Positions 1-6,619 of a stretch of DNA of 18,724 bases are shown piece after piece. Under the pieces are notes generated by a model. It was given only the letters and a program-made list of their open reading frames with translations, did not search any database and was not told the origin of the DNA. This DNA is from Deltaproteobacteria bacterium (GTDB lineage: Bacteria > Desulfobacterota > Desulfuromonadia > Desulfuromonadales > BM103), in contig JAFDBW010000098.1 of the NCBI GenBank assembly GCA_019313105.1, forward strand, positions 1 to 18,724, written 5' to 3'. Made by a program: the position numbers and the translations under genes. The first letter of the stretch is position 1; the number at the start of each line of letters is the position of its first letter.

Positions 1-656
1 AAAAAAAAGAAGACACCGTCAGGCTTAGCAGCACGTAGTGCCGCAATTTCAGGCGCATAATCGGACTGACCAAGCTTGGTGTAAACTTCTCCGGCAATCG
101 CCCCCTTGTAATACCGTTTGAAGCCTGCCAGGTGATCCTTACCGGCCGGATAGTTAGGCGCCAGCAGGTAGACGTTTTTAAACCCGGCGTCGTTAACATA
201 TTTACCAACAACTTCGTCGAGGTTATCGTTCTGGTAGGCAACATTGAAATAGTTTTTATTGCAGCCCTTGCCGGCAAGAGCCGAGGGGCCCGCGTTGGGG
301 CTGATGTAGAGGACCTCGCTGCGGACAACTTTGGGAATCACGGCAATAGCAACGTTGGAAAATATGAGGCCTGTCATGATCTTGACATCATCGCGCTTCA
401 TGAAGCGATCCGCAATCTGCTTGGCTTTTCCTGGGTCACGGCCATCGTCTTCGATCAGCAGTTCGACCGGAACCCCGCCAAGTTTACCCCCTTCCTGGGC
501 AATGGCCAGCTTGAACCCGTCACGAACTTCTTCACCAAGGTATCCGGCTTTAGTCGAAAGCGTGGTGACCATGCCGATCTTCACAGGTTTTGTCGCCCAT
601 GTTGCTGAGGGAAGTAGCAGAACAAATAAGACCAGCAGCATAAATAGCTTTTTCAT
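1..656 (-). CDS. LivK-like periplasmic ABC transporter substrate-binding protein (partial, C-terminus missing)
   Basis: About 218 residues are visible before the reading frame leaves the window at base 1. The protein begins MKKLFMLLVLFVLLLPSATWA, a classic signal peptide with cleavage after residue 21. The next stretch, TKPVKIGMVTTLSTKAGYLGEE, then DGFKLAIAQEGGKLGG and VELLIEDDGRDPGKAKQIADR, matches the type-1 periplasmic fold of leucine/isoleucine/valine and amide binding proteins (Peripla_BP_6, LivK family). These proteins capture a ligand in the periplasm and deliver it to an ABC permease. The ATG at 656 is preceded by AAGGGGCGAC, a good ribosome site. The gene runs divergently from the TrpR-family gene at 728, which suggests an amino-acid ligand, possibly aromatic; this is inferred only from the neighbour. 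Family assignment is firm, ligand unknown. Confidence 0.88.
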   Translation of the reverse strand, partial: MKKLFMLLVLFVLLLPSATWATKPVKIGMVTTLSTKAGYLGEEVRDGFKLAIAQEGGKLGGVPVELLIEDDGRDPGKAKQIADRFMKRDDVKIMTGLIFSNVAIAVIPKVVRSEVLYISPNAGPSALAGKGCNKNYFNVAYQNDNLDEVVGKYVNDAGFKNVYLLAPNYPAGKDHLAGFKRYYKGAIAGEVYTKLGQSDYAPEIAALRAAKPDGVFFF

Positions 657-691
657 TGTCGCCCCTTTATTGAGTTAAAACTTGAAATTAG

Positions 692-720
692 TTGACATCT
701 CTTCTTTTCGCCCTTATGTA
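692..720 (+). promoter_or_regulatory. Sigma70-type promoter of the TrpR-family gene
   Basis: TTGACA at 692-697 is a perfect -35 box. A 17-bp spacer separates it from TATGTA at 715-720 (four of six matches to TATAAT). The predicted transcription start is about 727, directly at the ATG at 728, so the mRNA would be leaderless or nearly so. The -10 box lies inside the 716-729 palindrome. Confidence 0.6.
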
Positions 721-729
721 CTAGTACAT
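716..729. promoter_or_regulatory. Perfect 14-bp palindrome, candidate TrpR-family operator
   Basis: ATGTACTAGTACAT is its own reverse complement. Its core ACTAGT and its GTACT/AGTAC arms resemble the half sites of enterobacterial Trp operators. There, GTACT-like arms are usually separated by 8 bp, whereas here they abut. It overlaps the -10 box of the plus-strand promoter and the first two bases of the 728 start codon, and sits at about +2 to +15 of the predicted minus-strand transcript. Binding here could shut both promoters, which would mean autoregulation plus control of the transporter gene. Confidence 0.55.
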
Positions 730-976
730 GAGTGCGAAGATAAAATACCTTGAGCCGTTAGTCAATCATTTGCTTGCCCAGAACTCATCCGAGGCGATGG
801 AGAAGACACTCCGCGATCTGCTGACGGTGGGTGAACTGGCCGATGTGGCCAACCGTCTGCAGATTATCGAGATGCTGCAGCAGGGGGTTCCGCAACGCCA
901 GATCGCAGATAAGTTGGGGGTTGGTATCGCTACGGTCACGCGCGGATCACATCATTTAAAACGAAGTAGTGAATAG
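728..976 (+). CDS. TrpR/YerC-YecD family transcriptional repressor
   Basis: An 82-residue protein that is nearly all Trp-repressor fold. The segment LRDLLTVGELADVANRLQI is followed by IIEMLQQGVPQRQIADKLG and then VGIATVTRGSHHLK. The last part matches the recognition helix of TrpR (GIATITRGS in E. coli). It is shorter than E. coli TrpR (108 residues), lacking part of the N-terminal arm and the C-terminal helix, as in the YerC/YecD branch. An in-frame TAG at 722-724 makes ATG 728 the first possible start, and there is no Shine-Dalgarno sequence upstream, consistent with a leaderless message. The co-repressor is probably tryptophan or a related aromatic compound (family knowledge, not shown here). 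The likely targets are its own promoter and the divergent transporter gene through the 716-729 palindrome. Confidence 0.88.
   Translation: MSAKIKYLEPLVNHLLAQNSSEAMEKTLRDLLTVGELADVANRLQIIEMLQQGVPQRQIADKLGVGIATVTRGSHHLKRSSE
737..765 (-). promoter_or_regulatory. Candidate promoter of the binding-protein gene, inside the trpR-like coding start
   Basis: Reading the minus strand, TTGACT (765-760) is followed after 17 bp by TATCTT (742-737). This predicts a start near 730 and a leader of about 74 nt before the ATG at 656. It faces the plus-strand promoter at 692-720, and the two predicted starts fall within a few bases of each other around the palindrome. Confidence 0.45.
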
Positions 977-1065
977 CGACCCGCTCGAAAACATTTGTCA
1001 TGATCATTTTCAGGCTGTGACCAACTAGGCCTGCGAATTACTGGTGCATCGCAATACCCTGTAAG

Positions 1066-1124
1066 TCACGATCAATAAGATGCGAAAACGGCCCGTTCTT
1101 TCTGGGTGGTATTTTACATTGCAG
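1066..1124 (+). repeat. Hairpin repeat family, copy 1
   Basis: The left half (TCACG ATCAATAAGATGCGAAAA, 1066-1088, then C GGCCC) matches the copy at 5216-5244 with two mismatches in 29 positions. The right half ends TATTTTACATTGCAG, like the end of the other copies. The hairpin is degenerate: GCCC 1091-1094 pairs with GGGT 1104-1107, flanked by AAAA and ATTTT. It starts 90 bases after the stop of the TrpR-family gene. Confidence 0.7.
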
Positions 1125-1305
1125 CCTTTCTAAGAAATATCCTTCATTGGCCGATATTGAAATTTGAAGCTCACGATAAGGGTTTTCAGTACAATTCTGA
1201 GGACGTCACTCACATCGCACTCGACTTCCCAAGACTCTGGGTTAACAAGAATTTCTAATTGAATACCATAACAGTGTTGGAGGACATAATAATGACTTGA
1301 CTTCT

Positions 1306-1333
1306 TTGATCTCGAACGACAATTAGGTATAAT
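1306..1333 (+). promoter_or_regulatory. Promoter of the AraC-type regulator gene
   Basis: TATAAT at 1328-1333 is a perfect -10 box, preceded after 16 bp by TTGATC (1306-1311, TTGA matching the -35 consensus). The predicted start near 1340 lies downstream of the first in-frame ATG at 1334, which rules out that longer reading frame. Confidence 0.55.
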
Positions 1334-1405
1334 TTGCAACATCTTATTTGTCTAGGTTCCAGAGTATTAATGGGTGCCCCTCAATCAGGAAAAAGGTTTT
1401 ACCTG

Positions 1406-2170
1406 ATGATCAATAAATTTCCGATTATTATTACGTGCGCACCAGAAGACGTCCTCTATTACAACAGCCTTACTTTACCTAATGAGGAAATTCAAGTTGT
1501 TCCTTATGGTCAGGTTATCTGCTCTGTCCTATCACAAAATATCGACCTGATTATGATTGATTGTGCTTTTGATCCCCGTTTTGGCCTCAGGCTGTTGAAT
1601 GATCTCAAAACACGTTTTCCAGGTGTTCCTATTTTGTTTGTGACAGAACAGATTTCAGAAGAGATTATCCTCCAGGCGTTCAAATCTGGCGCCCGGGATT
1701 TTTTTCAAAAACCTTTGTCGGTGTTCAATGTGCGTAACACTATGATGAAACTGTTGGAGGCCAAACGTGAGGTGCGTGAACATCGTGGGATTACAAGCAG
1801 TTACGAGAACATTCAATCTGTGAAAGGCGTTCTTTGCGACATCGGGGTTCTTCAGCCTTCCGTCATGAAAGTTGTTTGTCATATCGAGTCAAACTATCAA
1901 ACGGCGATCAGCCTTGACCAAATGGCCACTATGGCCAATATAAGCAAGTACCATTTTGTCAGAATTTTTAAACGCGAGACCGGCATGAGTCCGGTTCGTT
2001 ATCTGAAGTTTATCCGCATACAAAGAGCCAAGGAACTTCTCAAAAGGGCAGACCTTTCAGTACACTCGACTGCCCTTCGGGTCGGTTTCCAAGATGTCAG
2101 CAACTTCAATAAGAATTTTAAAAATATCGAAGGCTGTACACCCAAACAGTTTCGCGCACAATGGTTCTGA
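1406..2170 (+). CDS. AraC-type response regulator with atypical receiver domain
   Basis: 254 residues from ATG 1406, chosen because AAAAGG (1391-1396) sits 9 bases upstream; ATG 1334 precedes the promoter's predicted start, and ATG 1370 has only a weak site. Residues 1-120 form a receiver-like domain. D52 (DLIMIDCAFD) occupies the phosphoacceptor position, T80 (ILFVTEQ) the conserved Thr, and K102 (FFQKPL) the conserved Lys. The acidic pair expected after strand 1 is missing (IIITCAPED instead of VDDE), so Mg-dependent phosphorylation may be lost or altered. Residues 150-250 are an AraC/XylS double helix-turn-helix: ISLDQMATMANISKYHFVRI, then a second unit ending GFQDVSNFNKNFKN and TPKQFR. 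No kinase is adjacent. The same-strand cytochrome gene 246 bp downstream is its most plausible target. The gene is visibly AT-richer than the right half of the window. Confidence 0.88.
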   Translation: MINKFPIIITCAPEDVLYYNSLTLPNEEIQVVPYGQVICSVLSQNIDLIMIDCAFDPRFGLRLLNDLKTRFPGVPILFVTEQISEEIILQAFKSGARDFFQKPLSVFNVRNTMMKLLEAKREVREHRGITSSYENIQSVKGVLCDIGVLQPSVMKVVCHIESNYQTAISLDQMATMANISKYHFVRIFKRETGMSPVRYLKFIRIQRAKELLKRADLSVHSTALRVGFQDVSNFNKNFKNIEGCTPKQFRAQWF

Positions 2171-2416
2171 CTTGTTAGCATCAGGCGCTTTCCATTCCTT
2201 CCCTCCTTTCTGATTTAAAGCAACTATCGCCAATAAAAAAGCAATTTAAGGCATTTTTTTTTCATATTTTATTATACAATTAAGCGTATTACGTGGTGTT
2301 ACCTATCAGTCAGTATGACTTTATGTCGACCTGAAGAGATTTTGTCTCACTCAAAACAAACTTTAATGCGAGGTATGTAACAGCACTAAACTTTTATTTT
2401 TTGGGAGGTATGGGGT

Positions 2417-5074
2417 ATGAAAAGGGTTCTTTTATTTTCGGTATTGTTCATTAGTTTATTTGTGGCTTATGGCTTTGCCGCTAACGTTGTTCCTTCTACG
2501 ATCGATCAGCCCGGCACCCAACCGAACGATGTCGGCAACCTGGAGTCGCCGGATAAATGTGACAATTGTCATGGCGGCTACAATGAGGCGACCGAGCCGG
2601 CCTTCAACTGGCGGGGCAGCATGATGGCCAATGCCGGTCGCGATCCTATTTTCTGGGCGACGTTAGCCATTGCCGAGCAGGACTTCGATGGTGCCGGAGA
2701 TCTCTGTATTCGCTGTCACAGTACCGCAGGCTGGCTGTCTGGAAGGTCCACACCGACCGACGGTTCCGGACTGGCGGCCGGGGATTCTGATGGCGTCGAG
2801 TGCGATTTCTGCCACAAGATGACAGATCCGAGCAATACCGACCCGATCCTGAAAGGTGTTATGGCCGATCCTTTCATTGCCAACTCCCCACTTAACGGTG
2901 AGCCTTTCTACGGTAGTGGCATGTCGTCCCTCTGGAACGGTTCCGACAAGCTAGGGCCCTACAGTGATGCTGCTGCCCGCCACCAGTTCATGAAAAATGA
3001 CTTTATCCGTTCCGTCGACTTCTGTGGAACCTGCCATGATGTATCCAACCCGGCAGTCGGCAACCTGGCGCATAATTTTGGTGCTCAACCGGAGTTCCTG
3101 GCGACCGAAACGGTGATCGCCGACGGTAGTCCGAACGAAGCCCCGAAAAATTTCGCCAACAAGGCGGCTTTTAATAACCCGCCCTACAAGTACGGTGTCG
3201 TTGAAAGGACTTTCAGCGAGTACAAGGCTGCCCTGATTTCGCAAACCCTGGTCGATGATTATCCTAATCTCCCTGCCGATCTGCAGGGCGGCGCCTTGAA
3301 AGAGATCTATGATGCGGCCACCGACTTCGGCACCAAGAGTGCCAACTATGCAGATGGCGACCCGCGTTATTACAGCTGCCAAACCTGTCACCTGCGCCCG
3401 GTCTTCGGTCAGGGCTGTAACAAGAACCCACCTTTCCGTGATGACTTGCCACTGCACGATATGACCGGCGGCAACTACTGGATGCCCAAGGCGATCAAGT
3501 ACCTTGACACCCAGAACAAGTTGCGCCTTGGCGGCGGCCTGAGTAATGTACAGCTGGCGGCCCTGGATGCCGGTGCGCTGCGGGCTAAGCAGCAGCTGAA
3601 CCTGGCCGCATCGCTGACGGTCGATAACAACGCACACACGGTCAAGGTGGTCAATCACACTGGACACAAGTTGATTTCCGGTTATCCGGAAGGGCGTCGT
3701 ATGTGGTTGAAGACAACCTGGATGAACGATGCCGGTACAGTCTTGCGCACCGATGGCGACTACGGCGAGATAGGTGTTACGGTCAACGGTGTCCCGGTGC
3801 GCTCGATCAAAGACCTGAACGACCCGAACACCAAGATCTACGAAGCACATTACGGACTTGACCAACAGTGGGCAGCGCAGCTTGTCAGCCTCAGCTATCC
3901 TGCGGACCTGCCGCTCGTTTTCGATCGCATGACCGGCAACGTTGTGCATACCCTCGGAGAGCTGGCTAACTCTCCTGCCGGGACTGAGTTTGAAACCTTC
4001 CACTTTGTACTCAATAACGTGGTACAAAAAGACAACCGGATTCCGCCGTACGGGATGGACTACGACAGGGCGCGTCTCCGCAACGCCCTGCCGGTTCCCG
4101 CCGATCAGTACGGCGGTCGCCCGGGACAAACCTATGATTACTTCGATACGGTTGCCCTGAACCCTCCCCAAGGGGCAACCAACGCCACTATTGAACTGCT
4201 TTACCAGCCGACCAGCTGGGAATACATCCAGTTCCTCGACCTGGCCAACAATGGTAGCGACCCGGCTCAGGGTGGCAACGCTTTCCTGGGTATGGAAGGC
4301 GAGTACATGCTCGAAGCCTGGCTGGCCACTGGCATGGCTGAGCCATACGTTATGGCTTCCACGACCTGGGGCAATGTCACCCAGCAGTGCCAGTCCATCA
4401 CTCCGACCCTCGACACAGCCACCCCCGGCAACGCTGAAGTCAGCTTGACTTGGACGCCAGCACCCGACGACGCCGGCGACGGCTATAACGTCTACTATGA
4501 CCAGGCCGGGAAGGCGGTCTTTGTTGCCAACGCAGGCCAGGCCAGCACATACACAGACCCCGGCCTGACCAATGGTTCCGAATACTGTTACAAGGTCACT
4601 TCCTATACCAACGCTACTGCTGATACACCTGGTTGCGAATCTGCGGCCAGCAACATTATCTGCGCGATTCCCAACAACCATGGCCAGGCCAACGTGGGCG
4701 CAACCTTGGCGACCGGTCTCTATGAGACCACCGGCAAAGGGAAAAACCAAGTTACTGTGTTTGTCGAGACCTCGGCCTTTGCGGCCGGTGATCAGGTAAC
4801 CGTCCGTGCCACCGTTCTTGACCAGGCAACTGGTTTGCCCGTACCGAACGCAACTGTCAATATCGGCATCACCGGCCTCGAGACCGCGGCTCTGGTAACG
4901 GGTCCGTCTGATGGCAACGGTATTGCCGAAGCGATCTGGCAGACGAAGGCGCCGAACCGGAAGGGCCAGGGCGGCACAACGCCCGGAAGCTACTCCGCGA
5001 ACACGACTGATGTTGTTGCTGCAGGTTATAAATGGGATGGTGTGATGACGACCACAACATTTACGATACAATAG
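2417..5074 (+). CDS. Secreted five-haem c-type cytochrome with FN3 and Ig-like C-terminal domains
   Basis: 885 residues, ATG 2417 with GGGAGG (2403-2408) 8 bases upstream. Residues 1-21 are a signal peptide (MKRVLLFSVLFISLFVAYGF, then A). Five CXXCH haem-attachment motifs are confined to the first third: C48DNCH, C97IRCH, C129DFCH, C203GTCH and C321QTCH. Extra histidines (H189, H219, H347, H407, H414, H417) could serve as distal ligands. Residues about 400-655 are haem-free; they contain the motif NHTGHKLISGYPEGRRMW, recalled from multihaem cytochromes of metal-reducing bacteria. Residues about 660-752 look like fibronectin type III (VSLTWTPAPDDAGDGYNVYY, EYCYKVTSY). Residues about 760-885 look like a bacterial Ig-like fold with a glycine-rich linker. 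The protein is expected in the periplasm or at the cell surface, carrying electrons; the FN3/Ig part suggests binding to another protein or a polymer. The electron partner is unknown. It stands alone as a transcription unit behind the AraC-type regulator. Confidence 0.92.
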   Translation: MKRVLLFSVLFISLFVAYGFAANVVPSTIDQPGTQPNDVGNLESPDKCDNCHGGYNEATEPAFNWRGSMMANAGRDPIFWATLAIAEQDFDGAGDLCIRCHSTAGWLSGRSTPTDGSGLAAGDSDGVECDFCHKMTDPSNTDPILKGVMADPFIANSPLNGEPFYGSGMSSLWNGSDKLGPYSDAAARHQFMKNDFIRSVDFCGTCHDVSNPAVGNLAHNFGAQPEFLATETVIADGSPNEAPKNFANKAAFNNPPYKYGVVERTFSEYKAALISQTLVDDYPNLPADLQGGALKEIYDAATDFGTKSANYADGDPRYYSCQTCHLRPVFGQGCNKNPPFRDDLPLHDMTGGNYWMPKAIKYLDTQNKLRLGGGLSNVQLAALDAGALRAKQQLNLAASLTVDNNAHTVKVVNHTGHKLISGYPEGRRMWLKTTWMNDAGTVLRTDGDYGEIGVTVNGVPVRSIKDLNDPNTKIYEAHYGLDQQWAAQLVSLSYPADLPLVFDRMTGNVVHTLGELANSPAGTEFETFHFVLNNVVQKDNRIPPYGMDYDRARLRNALPVPADQYGGRPGQTYDYFDTVALNPPQGATNATIELLYQPTSWEYIQFLDLANNGSDPAQGGNAFLGMEGEYMLEAWLATGMAEPYVMASTTWGNVTQQCQSITPTLDTATPGNAEVSLTWTPAPDDAGDGYNVYYDQAGKAVFVANAGQASTYTDPGLTNGSEYCYKVTSYTNATADTPGCESAASNIICAIPNNHGQANVGATLATGLYETTGKGKNQVTVFVETSAFAAGDQVTVRATVLDQATGLPVPNATVNIGITGLETAALVTGPSDGNGIAEAIWQTKAPNRKGQGGTTPGSYSANTTDVVAAGYKWDGVMTTTTFTIQ

Positions 5075-5128
5075 TTCAAAAAGGTAGTTGCCGATGATGA
5101 TCACCTGCGGCAACATCAGCATGAGAGA

Positions 5129-5155
5129 CGGGGGCAGATTTATAATCTGCCCCCG
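5129..5155 (+). terminator. Hairpin terminator after the cytochrome gene
   Basis: A 12-bp perfect stem (CGGGGGCAGATT, 5129-5140) with loop TAT (5141-5143) and the complementary arm 5144-5155. It lies 54 bases after the stop. The trailing sequence (GTTTGTTGATTG) is only moderately T-rich, so termination efficiency is uncertain. Confidence 0.65.
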
Positions 5156-5215
5156 GTTTGTTGATTGACGTTTTCGTGACGTGGCAGCATTGAATAAATA
5201 ACGAGTTCTTAAATA

Positions 5216-5277
5216 TCACCATCAATAAGATGCGAAAATGGCCCTTCCACCCAGGAGGGGCCATTCCTATATTGCAG
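5216..5277 (+). repeat. Hairpin repeat family, copy 2
   Basis: Starts TCACC ATCAATAAGATGCG, as in the copy at 1066. It carries the cleanest stem of the family: AATGGCCCTTCC (5237-5248), loop ACCCA, and GGAGGGGCCATT (5254-5265), 12 pairs including one T-G wobble. It ends CCTATATTGCAG. Confidence 0.75.
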
Positions 5278-5396
5278 TCAATATAGTAACCCGTTCCAAA
5301 AAGCTAACTCCTCGCACTCAAAATCAGGAGAAGAATTTTCAATAAAGTTCTATGTGCGTCCGATAGTCCTTCCCCGTGGATTCCTAAAAATCAAAA

Positions 5397-5420
5397 ATTG
5401 TGAAATAATGTGTCCACAAT
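5397..5420. promoter_or_regulatory. Inverted repeat upstream of the methyltransferase gene, possible operator
   Basis: ATTGTG (5397-5402), 12 bp, then CACAAT (5415-5420). The repeat is 41 bp upstream of the chosen ATG 5461 and covers the alternative GTG 5410. No regulator is known for it, and it may be chance. Confidence 0.3.
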
Positions 5421-5460
5421 ACTGAATCCATATCACCCAGAGTATGCAAAGGCAGACGTT

Positions 5461-6339
5461 ATGGATATCACTCTTCTCGATGGAGGCCTGGGGCAAGAAC
5501 TTCTGGCACGTTCTGCGGCAGCACCAACCGGCCTTTGGTCCACCCAGTTTTTAATCGACCGCCCTGAATTGGTGCGTGAGCTGCACAGCGATTATTTCTC
5601 TGCGGGTGCCGATGTTGCCACCACCAACAGCTACGCCATTCTACCGGATCGGTTGTGCCCTTTTGGTCTTGAAAACCGCTTCGTTGAGCTCCAGCGGTTG
5701 GCGTGTCAGCTGGCGGTTTCGGCCAGGGATGAGCACGGTCAGGGGCTGGTCGCGGGATCGATGGGGCCGGTCGGGCGGTCATATCGCCCTGATCTGGCTC
5801 CCCCAATCGAGGAGGCGGCATCGCTTTATGCTGAGATTGCTGCTATTCAAGAGCCTTATGTCGATATATTCCTCTGTGAAACCATGTCTTCGGTGGCGCA
5901 GGCAAGAGGTGCGGTGATGGGCGCAAGTTCAGGTCGAAGGCCTGTCTGGCTTGCCGTGAGTGTCGATGACGAGGACGGTACAAGGCTTCGATCAGGGGAA
6001 GCTATTACAGAAATACTGCCGCTGCTATCGGAGTTTGATCTCGCAGCATTACTGGTTAATTGCTCACCGCCCGAGGCGGTGAGCCAGGCGCTGCCCCTGT
6101 TGGCGGGGCAGGGTATTCCGCTGGGCGCTTACGCCAACGGATTTGTGAAAATCGCGCCGGATTACTTGCAGGAAGGCGCGACTGTTGATCTATTGCAAGC
6201 TCGTAAAAACCTAGGGCCAGAGGTTTATACGCAATTTGCCGAGGATTGGACCAAGCAGGGCGCTACGATTATCGGTGGCTGTTGCGAGGTCGGCCCGGCT
6301 CATATTGAAGAACTGGCAAAACGTTTAAAGCCCGGTTGA
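5461..6339 (+). CDS. Homocysteine S-methyltransferase family protein
   Basis: 292 residues from ATG 5461, which has AAAGG (5448-5452) 8 bases upstream; the in-frame GTG at 5410 has no ribosome site. The N-terminus (MDITLLDGGLGQELLAR) corresponds to the LLDGAMATELEARG strand of MmuM. LVAGSMGPVG (residues 96-105) is the conserved GS-GP motif. The three zinc/thiol ligands of the family are present: C201 (LLVNCSPPEA) and C274-C275 in the GGCCEVGPAHI motif. These enzymes move a methyl group from S-methylmethionine, or another sulfonium donor, to homocysteine to form methionine in the cytoplasm. The compact TIM barrel without cobalamin domains excludes full-length MetH. The methyl donor cannot be read from the sequence, so mmuM is not assigned. 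It appears to be a single-gene unit. Confidence 0.9.
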   Translation: MDITLLDGGLGQELLARSAAAPTGLWSTQFLIDRPELVRELHSDYFSAGADVATTNSYAILPDRLCPFGLENRFVELQRLACQLAVSARDEHGQGLVAGSMGPVGRSYRPDLAPPIEEAASLYAEIAAIQEPYVDIFLCETMSSVAQARGAVMGASSGRRPVWLAVSVDDEDGTRLRSGEAITEILPLLSEFDLAALLVNCSPPEAVSQALPLLAGQGIPLGAYANGFVKIAPDYLQEGATVDLLQARKNLGPEVYTQFAEDWTKQGATIIGGCCEVGPAHIEELAKRLKPG

Positions 6340-6356
6340 AGTGAAGTATTGCAACC

Positions 6357-6386
6357 CAGCCAGGAGGCCTCTGGCCGGCCTGGTTG
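6357..6386 (+). terminator. Hairpin after the methyltransferase gene, possible terminator
   Basis: CAGCCAGG (6357-6364) pairs with CCTGGTTG (6379-6386), one wobble, and GGCC (6366-6369) pairs with GGCC (6373-6376) across loop TCT. It lies 17 bases after the stop. There is no T-run, so factor-independent activity is doubtful. Confidence 0.45.
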
Positions 6387-6411
6387 CCGGCGTTACAAAA
6401 GAAAGAAGCGT

Positions 6412-6462
6412 CATCAAAGCTAAATGACCACCCGTTCCAGATGGCATTTTCTTATCTCGCAG
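6412..6462 (+). repeat. Hairpin repeat family, copy 3 (short form)
   Basis: AAATG (6422-6426) and CCA (6428-6430) pair with TGG (6442-6444) and CATTT (6445-6449) around loop CCCGTTCCAGA. The 3' flank CATTTTCTTATCTCGCAG matches the ends of the copies at 8012 and 1066. It is about 8 bases shorter than the others. Confidence 0.55.
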
Positions 6463-6619
6463 GGTTTCTTTGAATGATCCATATCGGCCAGCAGTGAAAA
6501 GGATAGACAGTTAAGGTGATTGTTAAGGCACATACTGTCTTGGCTTCAGTAAATATGCTGTAAATTTCGAGGATTCAATTTTATCATTTTCTGCAAGTTG
6601 TTGATCGAGGATCTTTCAA

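Larger units (their letters stand above)
977..1405. other. Intergenic region between trpR-like and AraC-type genes
   Basis: No convincing gene is seen. The region holds the first copy of the hairpin repeat (1066-1124) and the promoter of the regulator at 1306-1333. It also has a strong ribosome-binding motif (TTGGAGGA, 1277-1284) followed by ATG ACT TGA at 1292-1300, an aborted two-codon reading frame. A 70-codon minus-strand frame (1130-1342) has no ribosome site and no family resemblance. Confidence 0.6.
5075..5460. other. Intergenic region after the cytochrome gene
   Basis: Contains the hairpin at 5129-5155, the repeat at 5216-5277 and the inverted repeat at 5397-5420. No additional gene is seen; the possible GTG start at 5410 is rejected in favour of ATG 5461. 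Confidence 0.7.

Noticed and set aside
1130..1342. A 70-codon minus-strand frame
   Set aside because: No Shine-Dalgarno sequence before its ATG, no recognisable family, and it overlaps the promoter of the regulator gene.
1334..1405. Longer N-terminus for the AraC-type regulator from ATG 1334 or ATG 1370
   Set aside because: 1334 lies upstream of the predicted transcription start near 1340, and 1370 lacks a properly spaced ribosome site; ATG 1406 has one and begins the receiver fold.
2281..2416. GEMM-type cyclic-dinucleotide riboswitch before the cytochrome
   Set aside because: The conserved core and tetraloop receptor sequences of that class are not found in the leader.
2951..5122. A 723-codon open frame antisense to the cytochrome gene
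   Set aside because: It mirrors the codon pattern of the real gene, has no signal, domain or ribosome site I recognise, and the plus-strand protein is strongly supported by five haem motifs.
5410..5460. GTG 5410 as the start of the methyltransferase
   Set aside because: No ribosome site, and the extra 17 residues precede the usual family N-terminus; ATG 5461 has AAAGG at the right distance.
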